Of a stretch of DNA of 64,000 bases, positions 36,131 through 45,081 are shown one piece after another. The DNA comes from AC-32 sp963746155. GTDB taxonomy: Bacteria > Actinomycetota > Thermoleophilia > Gaiellales > Gaiellaceae. Each line of letters opens with the position of its first letter. Position 1 is the first letter of the stretch. The position numbers were made by a program, and so were the translations under genes. The stretch is taken from positions 124,001-188,000 of the forward strand of contig CAVVAB010000001.1 of the NCBI GenBank assembly GCA_963746155.1, read 5' to 3'. Below the pieces are notes generated by a model. It searched no databases. It saw only the letters and a list, made by a program, of their open reading frames with translations, and was not told where the DNA came from.

Positions 36131-38845
36131 ATGACTGCGGGGATCGTCGGAAGAGAGCAGGAGCTCGAGTTGGTTCACGCCTTCCTGGACTCTCCGGCCG
36201 AGGGGGTTTCGGCACTCGTGCTGGAGGGCGAGGCGGGGATCGGCAAGTCGACGCTGTGGGCTGCCGGCGTCGAGCACGCGCGGGAGCGCGGGTACCTGCT
36301 CCTCACGTCGCGGCCCGCCGAGGCCGAGCGCGGTTTCGCCGGTCTGGGGCTTGCCGATCTCCTCGAAGGCTCGCTGGCGGACGTCCTTCCTGCGCTGGCG
36401 CCTCCCAGGCGGCGCGCGCTCGAGCAGGCGCTGCTGCTCGAAGACGGGTCGGACGAGGTCGTCGACCATCGTGCGCTCGGCGTGGCTGTGCGCGACGCGC
36501 TGCAGTTCCTGGCCGAGAGCGGGCCGCTCGTGATCGCTGTCGACGACGTCCAGTGGCTCGATCCGGCCTCGTCGACCGTGCTCGCGTTCGCGCTGCGACG
36601 GGTCGAGGCCGACAGCGTGCTCGTGCTGCTCGCGCGGCGGCTCGGGGAAGGCGCGGGGCCGACAGAGCTCGAGCACGCGTTCGAGGAGGAGCGCGTCCGG
36701 CTGCCGGTCGGGCCGCTCAGTGTCGGCGCGCTGCACCGCCTCCTGCACGACCGGCTCGACAGGACCTTCGCGCGGCAGACGCTGCTCCGCATCCACGAGC
36801 GCTCCGGCGGGAACCCGTTCTTCGCCCTGGAACTGGCCCGCGTGCTCGACGCCGACGTCGACCCGCTCCAGCCGCTTCCGGTCCCCGAGTCGCTCGAGGA
36901 GCTCGTGCGCGAGAGGATCGCCGCGCTCCCGAAGCCGACTCGCGAGGCGCTCGCGCTCGCCTCGGCGTTCGGCACGCCTTCGACGTCACTCCTGGAACGA
37001 GCAGGTGTCACGGCGGGCGCGCTCGACGCAGCGGTGGCGGCACGCGTGATCGAGCTCGACGAGGGAACCGTCCGCTTCACGCACCCGCTCCTGTCGTCCG
37101 TGCTGTACCAGGATCTGGGCGACGAGCGGCGGAGCGTTCACGGACGCATCGCGGAGATCGTCGACGACCCGCTCCTCCGCGCCCGTCACCTGGCGCTCTC
37201 GACGGACCGGCCCGACGACGACGTCGCCGCGATCGTGGACGACGCCGCTCGTCTCGCGGCCGATCGCAGCGCGCCCGCGGTCGCGGCCGAGCTGGCCGAG
37301 CAGGCTCTCCGCATCACTTCGCGCGACCGCCCCGAGGACCGCCGTCGCCGGGCGCTTTCGGCGGCCCGGGCGGACCAGGCGGCCGGGGAGTGGACCCGTG
37401 CGCGGACGATCGCCACGGAGCTACTGGCCGAACAGGGGCTTGGCTCGCTGCGAGCAGAGGCCCTCATCCTCCTCGCCGAGCTCGAGAGCACCGAAGTCTC
37501 GATCGCGCTGCTGGAGGAGGCGCTGCGCGACCCGTCCGCTGGCCCGGCGCTCAGATCGGTCGTCCACTGCCGCCTCGCGTGGGCCACCCGCTTCAACGAG
37601 TCCACCCATGCGCGCGCGGCGCTCGAACTCGCCGACGAGATCGACGACGACGCCCTCCGCGGGCAGGCTCGGGCGATACAGGCGGTTCTCGACTGGTTCG
37701 CCGGGGAGACGGAGACGCCCGAAGATCTCGCGGCCCGGGTGGTGCACGACTTTGCCATCGCTGTGGGCGGAGAGCACCTCGTCCGCGAAGCGACGCAGGC
37801 GGTCGCCAACACGCTGGCGCCCTCATCCCGGCGGGATGAAGCGCGCCTCCTGTTCGAGCGCGAGTATCAGGAATGGCGCGACCGCGACGAGCCGAGGAGC
37901 TCGCGCGCCCTCTGGGGGCTCTCGTGGGTCGAGCTCTGGGCCGGCCGCTGGGAGCTCGCGGCCGACTACGCGGCACGGGCATACGACATCTCGATCCAGT
38001 ACGGCCTCGAGGTCCCGCAGGATCACCTTCCCATCGCGGTCATCGCGGTCCATCGGGGCGAGCTCGACCTCGCCCGCAGGCACTCGACGCGGGCGCTCGA
38101 GCTGGCCGAGAAGCAGTTACCCGGCGGGTTCCATCCGCCGCAACACATGGCAGTCCTCGGACTCGCCGCGCTCTGGAGCGGCCAAACCGCAGAGGCAGAG
38201 ACACGGCTCGACAAGGCCGACCGGCGGGCCGCGGGGATGGGCTGGAACGAGCCGAGCCTGCGCTGGTGGAGCGATGACCACGCCGAGCTGCTGCTGGAGT
38301 CGGGCCGGATCGACGACGCCATTCGGCTGGTCGACGTGTTGGCGGCAGACGCCGAGCGGGTGGGCCGGGACCGCGTTCTCGCCCAGGTCACGCGGTGTCG
38401 GGGCCTGATCGCCGCCGCGCAGGGGGATGTCGAGCAGTCCCTGCTTCTCCTCGAGCAGGCGATCGACGAGCACGAGCGCGTGGGAGATTCGTTCGGGCAT
38501 GCTCGCGCGCTGCTCGCGCTCGGCGTCGTCCTCAGGCGGGCGCGGAAGAAGCGCGCGGCCCGCGACGCCATCGAGGGCGCTCTCCAAGCGTTTGAGGAGC
38601 TGCCGGCGGCGACCTGGGCCGCGCGGGCGCGGGACGAGCTGGGACGCATCGGCGGGCGCACGCGCGAGGAAGGCCTCACCGCAGCCGAGCGGCGTGTGGC
38701 CGTCCTGGTCGCGCAGGGTCAGACGAACCGGGAAGTCGCCGCGGCACTGTTCCTCGGTGAGCGAACCGTGGCGAGCCACCTGACCCACATCTACGCCAAG
38801 CTCGGCATCCGCTCGCGCACTGAGCTCGCACGTCGGCTCGACTGA
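36131..38845 (+). CDS. Large ATPase LuxR-family transcriptional regulator
   Basis: 904 residues. AAA_16-type ATPase at about 5-330: IVGREQELELVHAFLDSPAE, P-loop LVLEGEAGIGKSTLWAAGVE, Walker B LVIAVDDVQWLDPASSTVLA, sensor region ERSGGNPFFALELARV. The long helical TPR-like middle (330-820) includes WAGRWELAADYAARAYDISI and GDVEQSLLLLEQAIDEHERV. The C-terminal LuxR HTH (835-900) has LTAAERRVAVLVAQGQTNRE and LFLGERTVASHLTHIYAKLG. This is an intact example of the LAL/MalT-like class whose decayed relative lies at 12909-15492. It may control the DUF4242 and cupin genes that follow; that is inference from position. Confidence 0.9.
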   Translation: MTAGIVGREQELELVHAFLDSPAEGVSALVLEGEAGIGKSTLWAAGVEHARERGYLLLTSRPAEAERGFAGLGLADLLEGSLADVLPALAPPRRRALEQALLLEDGSDEVVDHRALGVAVRDALQFLAESGPLVIAVDDVQWLDPASSTVLAFALRRVEADSVLVLLARRLGEGAGPTELEHAFEEERVRLPVGPLSVGALHRLLHDRLDRTFARQTLLRIHERSGGNPFFALELARVLDADVDPLQPLPVPESLEELVRERIAALPKPTREALALASAFGTPSTSLLERAGVTAGALDAAVAARVIELDEGTVRFTHPLLSSVLYQDLGDERRSVHGRIAEIVDDPLLRARHLALSTDRPDDDVAAIVDDAARLAADRSAPAVAAELAEQALRITSRDRPEDRRRRALSAARADQAAGEWTRARTIATELLAEQGLGSLRAEALILLAELESTEVSIALLEEALRDPSAGPALRSVVHCRLAWATRFNESTHARAALELADEIDDDALRGQARAIQAVLDWFAGETETPEDLAARVVHDFAIAVGGEHLVREATQAVANTLAPSSRRDEARLLFEREYQEWRDRDEPRSSRALWGLSWVELWAGRWELAADYAARAYDISIQYGLEVPQDHLPIAVIAVHRGELDLARRHSTRALELAEKQLPGGFHPPQHMAVLGLAALWSGQTAEAETRLDKADRRAAGMGWNEPSLRWWSDDHAELLLESGRIDDAIRLVDVLAADAERVGRDRVLAQVTRCRGLIAAAQGDVEQSLLLLEQAIDEHERVGDSFGHARALLALGVVLRRARKKRAARDAIEGALQAFEELPAATWAARARDELGRIGGRTREEGLTAAERRVAVLVAQGQTNREVAAALFLGERTVASHLTHIYAKLGIRSRTELARRLD

Positions 38846-38855
38846 CGAACAAAGT

Positions 38856-38868
38856 TCAGACGTTCTGA
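38856..38868. promoter_or_regulatory. Short palindrome upstream of the DUF4242 gene
   Basis: TCAGA-CGT-TCTGA, 38 bases before the GTG start at 38907 and 10 bases after the regulator's stop. It is suitable as an operator for the upstream LuxR-type regulator, but there is no direct evidence. Confidence 0.3.
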
Positions 38869-38906
38869 CGTTTTCACCGCGTGGCCTCGCGCTTAGCGTC
38901 GCGGGC

Positions 38907-39179
38907 GTGCCGAGTTACCTAGTCGAGACCTATCTCGGTCGTGGCCAGGCAGGAGAGCGGACCGCCCGCGAGCAGCGAGCGCGCTCGGCTGCGGCGGAGC
39001 TGACCGAGGAGACAACACCGGTCAGCTTCGAAGGCTCGATCCACGTTCCCGAGGACGAGATCTGCTTCTTCGTCTTCGACGCGCCTTCGGGCCGGGACGC
39101 CGCGCTTGTGGCGCAGCGCGCCGCGCTCGAGCCCATCCGCGTCGTCGAAGCCGTCTCGTCTCGAAAGGAGAAGCAATGA
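38907..39179 (+). CDS. DUF4242 (SCO4226-like) small protein
   Basis: 90 residues: PSYLVETYLGRGQAGERTAR, then VSFEGSIHVPEDEICFFVFD and AALEPIRVVEAVSS. The pattern of an early strand YLVE-, an Arg/Ala-rich helix, and the E-D-E-x-CFF strand matches the nickel-responsive SCO4226/DUF4242 ferredoxin-like fold. Metal binding is plausible but unproven here. The GTG start is followed by a 4-base overlap with the cupin gene (ATGA), so the two are coupled. Confidence 0.75.
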   Translation: MPSYLVETYLGRGQAGERTAREQRARSAAAELTEETTPVSFEGSIHVPEDEICFFVFDAPSGRDAALVAQRAALEPIRVVEAVSSRKEKQ

Positions 39180-39709
39180 AGAAGAAGTTGCTGCTGACCA
39201 TGCTCGTGGCCGTCATGGGCGCCGGCCTCTACGTCGGTCACGTCCTGGCGACGCCGAGCACAGGCCTGACCACCACGATCTACGCGAAGTCGCTCTTCGA
39301 TCCGCTCAAGCTGAAGGGCTTCAAGCTCCTCTCCGACCCCTCTGACAAGGGCAGGTTCCACCACTGGCCCAAGTTCTGGAGTGTGCGGATGAGGACGCAC
39401 GGGCTGACCGATGCCTACGTGGTCGACAACAAGATCGCACCGGGCGGGACGACCGGCTGGCACTCGCATCCCGGCCCGAGCATGATCTTCGTCGTCGCCG
39501 GAACGGTGACCAACTACGAGGGCGACGACCCGACCTGCACTGGCCTTGCCTACAGCGCCGGAAGCGGCTTCACCGATGCGGGCGGAGACGACGTGCACAT
39601 GCTCCGCAACAACGGCGACGTCCCTGCGGAGACGATCGCCGTCCAGTTCCTCCCGACCGGGGCAGACCGGCGAATCGACAAGCCGGACCCGGGTAACTGC
39701 GCCTCCTGA
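39176..39709 (+). CDS. Secreted cupin-domain protein
   Basis: 177 residues with an N-terminal signal peptide (KKKLLLTMLVAVMGAGLYVG, cleavage expected after VLATPS). The cupin barrel has the metal-binding motif GGTTGWHSHPGPSMIFVVAG (two His, then Glu/Asn-type spacing) and a second motif DAGGDDVHMLRNNGDVPAET. The function is unknown; it could be a secreted dioxygenase-like or ligand-binding protein. Shine-Dalgarno AAAGGAG lies inside the end of the DUF4242 gene. It is followed by a strong hairpin. Confidence 0.83.
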   Translation: MKKKLLLTMLVAVMGAGLYVGHVLATPSTGLTTTIYAKSLFDPLKLKGFKLLSDPSDKGRFHHWPKFWSVRMRTHGLTDAYVVDNKIAPGGTTGWHSHPGPSMIFVVAGTVTNYEGDDPTCTGLAYSAGSGFTDAGGDDVHMLRNNGDVPAETIAVQFLPTGADRRIDKPDPGNCAS

Positions 39710-39733
39710 ACCACGGCGGACAGGGTCGAATGG

Positions 39734-39759
39734 AAAGAGCCCCGGTCCCGGGGCTCTTT
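39734..39759. terminator. Bidirectional hairpin terminator
   Basis: A perfect 12-bp stem AAAGAGCCCCGG and CCGGGGCTCTTT with loop TC. It ends the cupin transcript and, read on the minus strand, also lies at the end of the rnpB-like fragment at 39760-39816, exactly as the similar hairpin 46125-46152 lies at the end of intact rnpB. Confidence 0.8.
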
Positions 39760-39816
39760 CCGTAGCACGCCTGTAAGCCGGAGATTCTGCCGTCGAGGTC
39801 CCGGCGTTGACCATCG
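39760..39816 (-). repeat. Degraded second copy of the rnpB 3' end
   Basis: The plus-strand text GTAGCACGCCTGTAAGCCGG then ATTCTG, TCGAGG and TTGACCATC parallels the 3' end of the intact RNase P RNA gene at 46153-46200 (GTAGCAGGCCTGTAAGCCGG, ATTCTG, TCGAGG, TGACCATC). There are small indels between the blocks. The neighbouring terminator hairpin and the preceding ATGGAAA-type sequence are also shared. It is not a functional RNA: only about 60 bases correspond and the catalytic core is absent. It is in direct orientation with intact rnpB and 6.4 kb away. Confidence 0.75.
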
Positions 39817-39877
39817 GGTCGCCCTCGACTCGGTCGCGATAGCCTGACGCCATGGCTGTCCGGCCAAGGCGCCTGGC

Positions 39878-41512
39878 ATGAACGATCCGAAGCAGGACGT
39901 CACGCCGCTGCCCGATCTGCTGCACGGGCGCGCGCGCGCCGGCCCAGTGAGGGAGCGTCGACCGGTCTACGTCGATCTCCTGCCGCCCTGCAACGCGGGG
40001 TGTCCGGCCGGCGAGAACATCCAGGCCTGGCTCGCGCACACGCGCGACGGCCGTCACGAGCAAGCGTGGCGTGAGCTGGTCGCCGACAATCCCCTGCCGG
40101 CGATCCACGGGCGCGTCTGCTACCACCCATGCGAGAGCGTGTGCAACCGCGCCGAGCTCGACAGCGCGGTGTCCATCCACTCGGTCGAGCGCTTCCTCGG
40201 GGACCTGGCGCTCGAGGAAGGCTGGCAGTTCGATGCGCCGTCCGCGCGCAGCGGCAAGCGGGTTCTCGTGATTGGCGCCGGGCCAAGCGGGCTGTCGGCC
40301 GCCTACCATCTGGCCCGGCTGGGACACGAGGTGGAGATCAGAGACACGGGCGCCGAGCCCGGCGGGATGATGCGCTACGGGATTCCGGCGTACCGGATGC
40401 CCCGCGATGTGCTCGACGGCGAGTTGAGCCGGATCGCCGCGCTGGGGGTGCGAATCGTCTGCGACCACCGAGTCGAGGACCTCGCGGCCGAGCGGCAGGA
40501 GGGTCACTTCGACGCCGTCTTCGTCGCAGTGGGTGCACACCTTTCCAAGCGAGTCGACATTCCGGCCCGCGACGCGGGGCGGATAGTGGACGCGGTCTCG
40601 TTCCTTCGAAGCGTGGCATCCGGTGAGCGGCCGGTGATCGGACGCCGCGTCGCGGTTTACGGGGGCGGGAACACCGCGATGGACGCGGCCCGCGTCGCGC
40701 GCAGGCTGGGCGCCGACGACGCACTGATCGTGTACAGACGCACCCGCGAGCAGATGCCCGCGCACCTCGAGGAGGCCGAGGACGCCGAGCGCGAGGGCGT
40801 GCGGATCAACTGGCTGCGGACGATCACGGCCTTCGACGGCCCGGAGCTGCAGGTCGAGGCGATGGAGCTGGACGAGTCCGGCTTCCCCCAGCCGACCGGG
40901 CGGTTCGAGACGCTCGCGGCGGACACGGTGATCCTGGCGCTGGGCCAGGAGACCGACACCGCCTTCCTGCGCGAGGTGCGCGGCGTGGAGTTCGAGCGCG
41001 ACGGCACCGTGCGGGTCTCGCCGTCGCTGATGACCGGCTGCCCAGGGGTGTTCGCCGGCGGGGACATGGTGCCAAGCGAGCGCACCGTGACGGTCGGCGT
41101 CGGACACGGCAAGAAGGCCGCCCGCCACATCGATGCCTGGCTGCGGAACTCGGCTGCCGCGAGCCCGCCCAAGCACGACCTGGCGAGCTTCGAAAAGCTG
41201 CACCTCTGGTACTTCGGCGATGCCGCTCGCCGGCAGCAGCCCGAGCTGGCGCCCGAGGAGCGCATCGCCGATTTCACGGAGGTCGTCGGGGGCCTGACCG
41301 ACGAGGAGGCCGTCTACGAGGCCGGCCGCTGCCTCTCGTGCGGAAACTGCTTCGAGTGCGACGGCTGCCTCGGCGCCTGCCCGGAGGACGCCGTGATCAA
41401 GCTGGGAGTCGGGGAGCGCTACCGGTTCGACTACGACCGCTGCACCGGCTGCGGGGCGTGCTTCGAGCAGTGTCCGGTGCACGCGATCGAGATGGTGGCG
41501 GAGACGAGCTGA
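39878..41512 (+). CDS. GltD-like NAD(P)H:acceptor flavoprotein with C-terminal 2[4Fe-4S] ferredoxin domain
   Basis: 544 residues. The N-terminal Fer4_20 cluster domain has Cys in PPCNAGCPAGENIQAWL and YHPCESVCNRAEL. The FAD site is VLVIGAGPSGLSAAYHLARL with RDTGAEPGGMMRYGIPAYRM. The NAD(P) site is RVAVYGGGNTAMDAARVARR. The second FAD motif is GCPGVFAGGDMVPSERTVTV. The C-terminal bacterial ferredoxin has CLSCGNCFECDGCLGACP and CTGCGACFEQCP. It resembles the glutamate synthase small subunit but has its own ferredoxin tail, so electron transfer between NAD(P)H and the adjacent pyruvate:ferredoxin oxidoreductase is the likely role. It overlaps the next gene's start (TGATG). Confidence 0.88.
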   Translation: MNDPKQDVTPLPDLLHGRARAGPVRERRPVYVDLLPPCNAGCPAGENIQAWLAHTRDGRHEQAWRELVADNPLPAIHGRVCYHPCESVCNRAELDSAVSIHSVERFLGDLALEEGWQFDAPSARSGKRVLVIGAGPSGLSAAYHLARLGHEVEIRDTGAEPGGMMRYGIPAYRMPRDVLDGELSRIAALGVRIVCDHRVEDLAAERQEGHFDAVFVAVGAHLSKRVDIPARDAGRIVDAVSFLRSVASGERPVIGRRVAVYGGGNTAMDAARVARRLGADDALIVYRRTREQMPAHLEEAEDAEREGVRINWLRTITAFDGPELQVEAMELDESGFPQPTGRFETLAADTVILALGQETDTAFLREVRGVEFERDGTVRVSPSLMTGCPGVFAGGDMVPSERTVTVGVGHGKKAARHIDAWLRNSAAASPPKHDLASFEKLHLWYFGDAARRQQPELAPEERIADFTEVVGGLTDEEAVYEAGRCLSCGNCFECDGCLGACPEDAVIKLGVGERYRFDYDRCTGCGACFEQCPVHAIEMVAETS

Positions 41513-44500
41513 TGCGCGTGACCGTCGACGGCAACGAGGCCGCGGCCTCCGTCGCCTACCGGCTCAGCGAGATCTGCTGCATCTATCCCATCACCCCGTC
41601 GTCGCCGATGGCCGAACTCGCGGACGAGTGGTCGAGCGACGGGCGGCCGAACGTCTGGGGCACCGTCCCTTCGGTCGTGGAGATGCAGAGCGAGGGCGGT
41701 GCGGCCGGCGCCCTGCACGGCTCGCTGCAGAGCGGGGCGCTGGCGACGACGTTCACCGCCTCGCAGGGCCTCCTCTTGATGATCCCGAACATGTACAAGA
41801 TCGCCGGCGAGCTGACGCCGGCGGTGCTGCAGGTGGCGGCGCGCTCGCTCGCCGCGCAGGGGCTGTCGATCTTCGGGGACCACTCCGACGTGATGGCGGT
41901 GCGTCAGACAGGCTTCGCGCTGCTCGCGTCCGGATCGGTGCAGGAGGCCCACGACCTGGCCGCCGTCGCGCACGCCGCCACGCTCCGGACGCGCGTGCCG
42001 TTCGTCCACTTCTTCGACGGGTTCCGGACCTCCCACGAGCTGAACACGGTCGAGCTGCTCTCCGACGACGACCTCCGTGCGCTCGTGCCCGACGAGCTCG
42101 TCCGCGCCCACCGCGAGCGAGCGCTCTCGCCGGAGAGGCCGTTCATCCGCGGCACGGCGCAGAACCCGGACACGTACTTCCAGGCGCGCGAGACGGTGAA
42201 CCCCTTCTACGCGCGCGTGCCCGACGTTGTCGAGGAGACGATGGCCGGTCTCGCGGAGCGCAGCGGCCGCGGCTACCGGATCGTCGACTACAGCGGCCAC
42301 CCGGAGGCCGACCGCGTGCTTGTGGCGATGGGCTCGGGCGCGGAGACGATTCGCGAGACCGTGGCGCACCTCAACGGACGGGGCGAGCAGGTCGGCGTGG
42401 TGCAGGTGCGGCTGTATCGGCCATTCCCCGCGGAGGCGCTGGTGGAGGCGCTGCCGGCGAGCGTCCGCCGGATCGCCGTCCTCGATCGGACGAAGGAGCC
42501 GGGCTCGCTCGGCGAGCCGCTCTTCCTCGACGTGGTCGCGGCGTTGAGCGAGTCACATGCCGACGACGGGCGGGCGGAGATCCCGACGGTCATCGGGGGG
42601 CGCTACGGCCTCTCCTCGAAGGAGTTCACGCCGGGCATGGTCGCCGGTGTGTTCGACGAGCTCGCACGCGAGCGGCCGCGGCGTCGGTTCACGATCGGCA
42701 TCACCGACGACGTCTCGAGGACGAGCCTCGACTACGACCGCTCGCTGGACATCGAGCCTCCCGACACGATCCGCTCGGTCTTCTTCGGACTGGGCTCGGA
42801 TGGCACGGTCGGGGCGAACAAGAACACGATCAAGATCCTGGGCACCGAGGGCCTCCACGCGCAGGGCTACTTCGTCTACGACTCGAAGAAGGCCGGCTCG
42901 CAGACGGTCTCGCACGTGCGCTTCGGGCCACAGCCCATCCGGGCGCCATACCTCATCCAGCAGGCGAGCTTCGTCGGCTGCCACCAGTTCGGGCTGCTCG
43001 AACGGGCAGAGGTGCTCGACCGCGCGGCCGACGGCGCGACCCTGCTGCTCAACTGCCCCGACGCCCCAGAGGAGGTCTGGGACGCGCTCTCCCGGCCGAC
43101 CCAGGAGCAGATCCTCGCCAAGCACCTCGACGTGCACGTCGTCGACGCCAACCGGATCGCGCGCGAGGTCGGCCTGGCCGGGCGAGTCAACATCGTCCTG
43201 CAGACCTGCTTCTTCGCCCTCTCCGGAGTGTTGCCGCGCGAGCAGGCGATCGAGCAGATCAAGGACGCCATCGCCAAGACCTACGGCCGGCGCGGCGCCG
43301 AGGTGGTCGAGCGCAACCAGGCCGCCGTCGACCACGCGCTCGAGGGGCTGCACCGAGTCGAGTTGCCCCTGCAGGTGAGCTCCGCCCGCGAGCCGGCTCC
43401 GCTCGTCCCGGCGGAGGCGCCCGAGTTCGTGCGCACGGTCACCGCGGCGATGCTGGCCGGCCGCGGCGACGAGCTTCCGGTCAGCGCGCTGCCGGTCGAC
43501 GGCACCTACCCGAGCGGCACCGCCGCCTACGAGAAGCGCAACATCTCGGAGCTGGTCGCCGTCTGGGACGACGACCTCTGCATCCAGTGCGGTAACTGCA
43601 GCTTCGTCTGCCCTCACAGCGTGATCCGCTCCCGGTACTACGACGAGTCCAACCTAGAGGGCGCGCCGGCCGGGTTCCGCTCGGCCCCGCTGGAAGCCGT
43701 CGGCCTGCCCGACACGCGCTACACGCTCCAGGTCTACGTCGAGGACTGCACGGGCTGCGCGCTCTGCGTCGAGGCCTGCCCTGTGGTCGCTCCGACCGAG
43801 CCCGGTCGCAAGGCGATCAACCTGGCCCCGCGCGAGCCCCTGGTCGAGGCCGAGCGCGACAACATCGCGTTCTTCGAGCAGCTGCCTCGGAGCGACCGCT
43901 CACGAGTCGACTTCGGCACGGTGCGCGGCACCCAGTTCCTGGAGCCGCTCTTCGAGTTCTCGGGCGCATGCGTCGGCTGCGGGGAGACGCCCTACCTGAA
44001 GCTGCTGTCGCAGCTCTTCGGCGACCGGCTGATGATCGCGAACGCGACGGGCTGTTCTTCGATCTATGGCGGCAACCTGCCGACCACGCCCTGGACGACC
44101 GACGCGGACGGGCGCGGCCCAGCCTGGTCGAACTCGCTCTTCGAGGACAACGCCGAGTTCGGGCTCGGGTTCCGGCTCGCCGCCGACCGGCACACAGAGC
44201 TCGCGCGACGGAGGCTGCACGAGCTACGCGATGTCCTCGGCGGGGAGATCGTCGGCGACATCCTCGAAGCGCCGCAGATCCACGAGTCGGAGCTCCGCGC
44301 GCAACGAGAGCGGGTGGCCGAGCTGAAGGAACGCCTCGACGAGCTCGACGGCGCTGCCGTCGCCGACCTGCTCAGCGTGGTGGACCACCTCGTGCGGCGG
44401 AGCGTCTGGATCGTTGGCGGCGACGGCTGGGCCTACGACATTGGCTCCGGCGGGCTCGACCACGTCCTGGCGAGCGGGCACGACGTCAACGTGCTCGTAC

Positions 44501-45081
44501 TCGACACGGAGGTCTATTCGAACACCGGCGGACAGATGTCGAAGGCGACCCCGCTCGGCGCGGTTGCAAAGTTCGCCGCACGAGGCAAGACCGTGCCCAA
44601 GAAGGACCTGGCCCTGCAGGCGATCGCCTACGGCAACGTCTATGTCGCACGGGTCGCCATGGGCGCCGACCCGCAGCAGACGCTGAGCGCCTTCCGCGAG
44701 GCCGAGGCGTACGACGGCCCGTCCCTGGTGCTCGCCTACAGCCACTGCATCGCGCACGGGATCGAGATGCGCAACGGGCTCGACCAGCAGTACCGGGCCG
44801 TCGCCAGCGGCTACTGGCCACTGATCCGCTACGACCCGCTCCTCCGCGCAGACGGGGGCAATCCGTTCTTGCTCGATTCTCCGCGGCCGCGCATGCCGCT
44901 CGGCTCGTATACGAATCGCGAGCTGCGCTACCGCACGCTCGTGAACACCGATCCCGCGGAGGCCGAGCGGTTGCACCGCCTGGCCGTCGAAGCCGTCGAT
45001 CAGCGCTGGGATCTGTACGAGGAGATGGCGACGCGAGGCGCACCGCACTTCGCGGCCGACGCGCGCAGGGAACGCCGATGA
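41512..45081 (+). CDS. nifJ: Pyruvate:ferredoxin (flavodoxin) oxidoreductase, single-chain
   Basis: 1189 residues, the length of single-chain NifJ. Domain I is RLSEICCIYPITPSSPMAEL; domain II is near 250-370. Domain III has FFGLGSDGTVGANKNTIKIL and GYFVYDSKKAGSQTVSHVRF. The ferredoxin domain has CIQCGNCSFVCPHSVIR and CTGCALCVEACPVVAPTEP. The TPP domain has FSGACVGCGETPYLKLLSQL (proximal cluster Cys), NATGCSSIYGGNLPTTPWT, VGGDGWAYDIGSGGLDHVLA and EVYSNTGGQMSKATPLGAVA. It converts pyruvate and CoA to acetyl-CoA and CO2 with reduction of ferredoxin. The enzyme is oxygen-sensitive, so anaerobic or microaerobic use, or reverse function, is suggested. It is coupled on both sides by overlapping starts and stops. 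Confidence 0.95.
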   Translation: MRVTVDGNEAAASVAYRLSEICCIYPITPSSPMAELADEWSSDGRPNVWGTVPSVVEMQSEGGAAGALHGSLQSGALATTFTASQGLLLMIPNMYKIAGELTPAVLQVAARSLAAQGLSIFGDHSDVMAVRQTGFALLASGSVQEAHDLAAVAHAATLRTRVPFVHFFDGFRTSHELNTVELLSDDDLRALVPDELVRAHRERALSPERPFIRGTAQNPDTYFQARETVNPFYARVPDVVEETMAGLAERSGRGYRIVDYSGHPEADRVLVAMGSGAETIRETVAHLNGRGEQVGVVQVRLYRPFPAEALVEALPASVRRIAVLDRTKEPGSLGEPLFLDVVAALSESHADDGRAEIPTVIGGRYGLSSKEFTPGMVAGVFDELARERPRRRFTIGITDDVSRTSLDYDRSLDIEPPDTIRSVFFGLGSDGTVGANKNTIKILGTEGLHAQGYFVYDSKKAGSQTVSHVRFGPQPIRAPYLIQQASFVGCHQFGLLERAEVLDRAADGATLLLNCPDAPEEVWDALSRPTQEQILAKHLDVHVVDANRIAREVGLAGRVNIVLQTCFFALSGVLPREQAIEQIKDAIAKTYGRRGAEVVERNQAAVDHALEGLHRVELPLQVSSAREPAPLVPAEAPEFVRTVTAAMLAGRGDELPVSALPVDGTYPSGTAAYEKRNISELVAVWDDDLCIQCGNCSFVCPHSVIRSRYYDESNLEGAPAGFRSAPLEAVGLPDTRYTLQVYVEDCTGCALCVEACPVVAPTEPGRKAINLAPREPLVEAERDNIAFFEQLPRSDRSRVDFGTVRGTQFLEPLFEFSGACVGCGETPYLKLLSQLFGDRLMIANATGCSSIYGGNLPTTPWTTDADGRGPAWSNSLFEDNAEFGLGFRLAADRHTELARRRLHELRDVLGGEIVGDILEAPQIHESELRAQRERVAELKERLDELDGAAVADLLSVVDHLVRRSVWIVGGDGWAYDIGSGGLDHVLASGHDVNVLVLDTEVYSNTGGQMSKATPLGAVAKFAARGKTVPKKDLALQAIAYGNVYVARVAMGADPQQTLSAFREAEAYDGPSLVLAYSHCIAHGIEMRNGLDQQYRAVASGYWPLIRYDPLLRADGGNPFLLDSPRPRMPLGSYTNRELRYRTLVNTDPAEAERLHRLAVEAVDQRWDLYEEMATRGAPHFAADARRERR

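Noticed and set aside
39760..39816. A second functional rnpB or other small RNA
   Set aside because: Only the last ~60 bases match, with indels that would break P1 and P4 pairing, and the catalytic core is absent.
38930..41482. An 850-codon open reading on the minus strand
   Set aside because: It is the antisense shadow of the cupin and GltD-like genes, both of which have complete motif sets.
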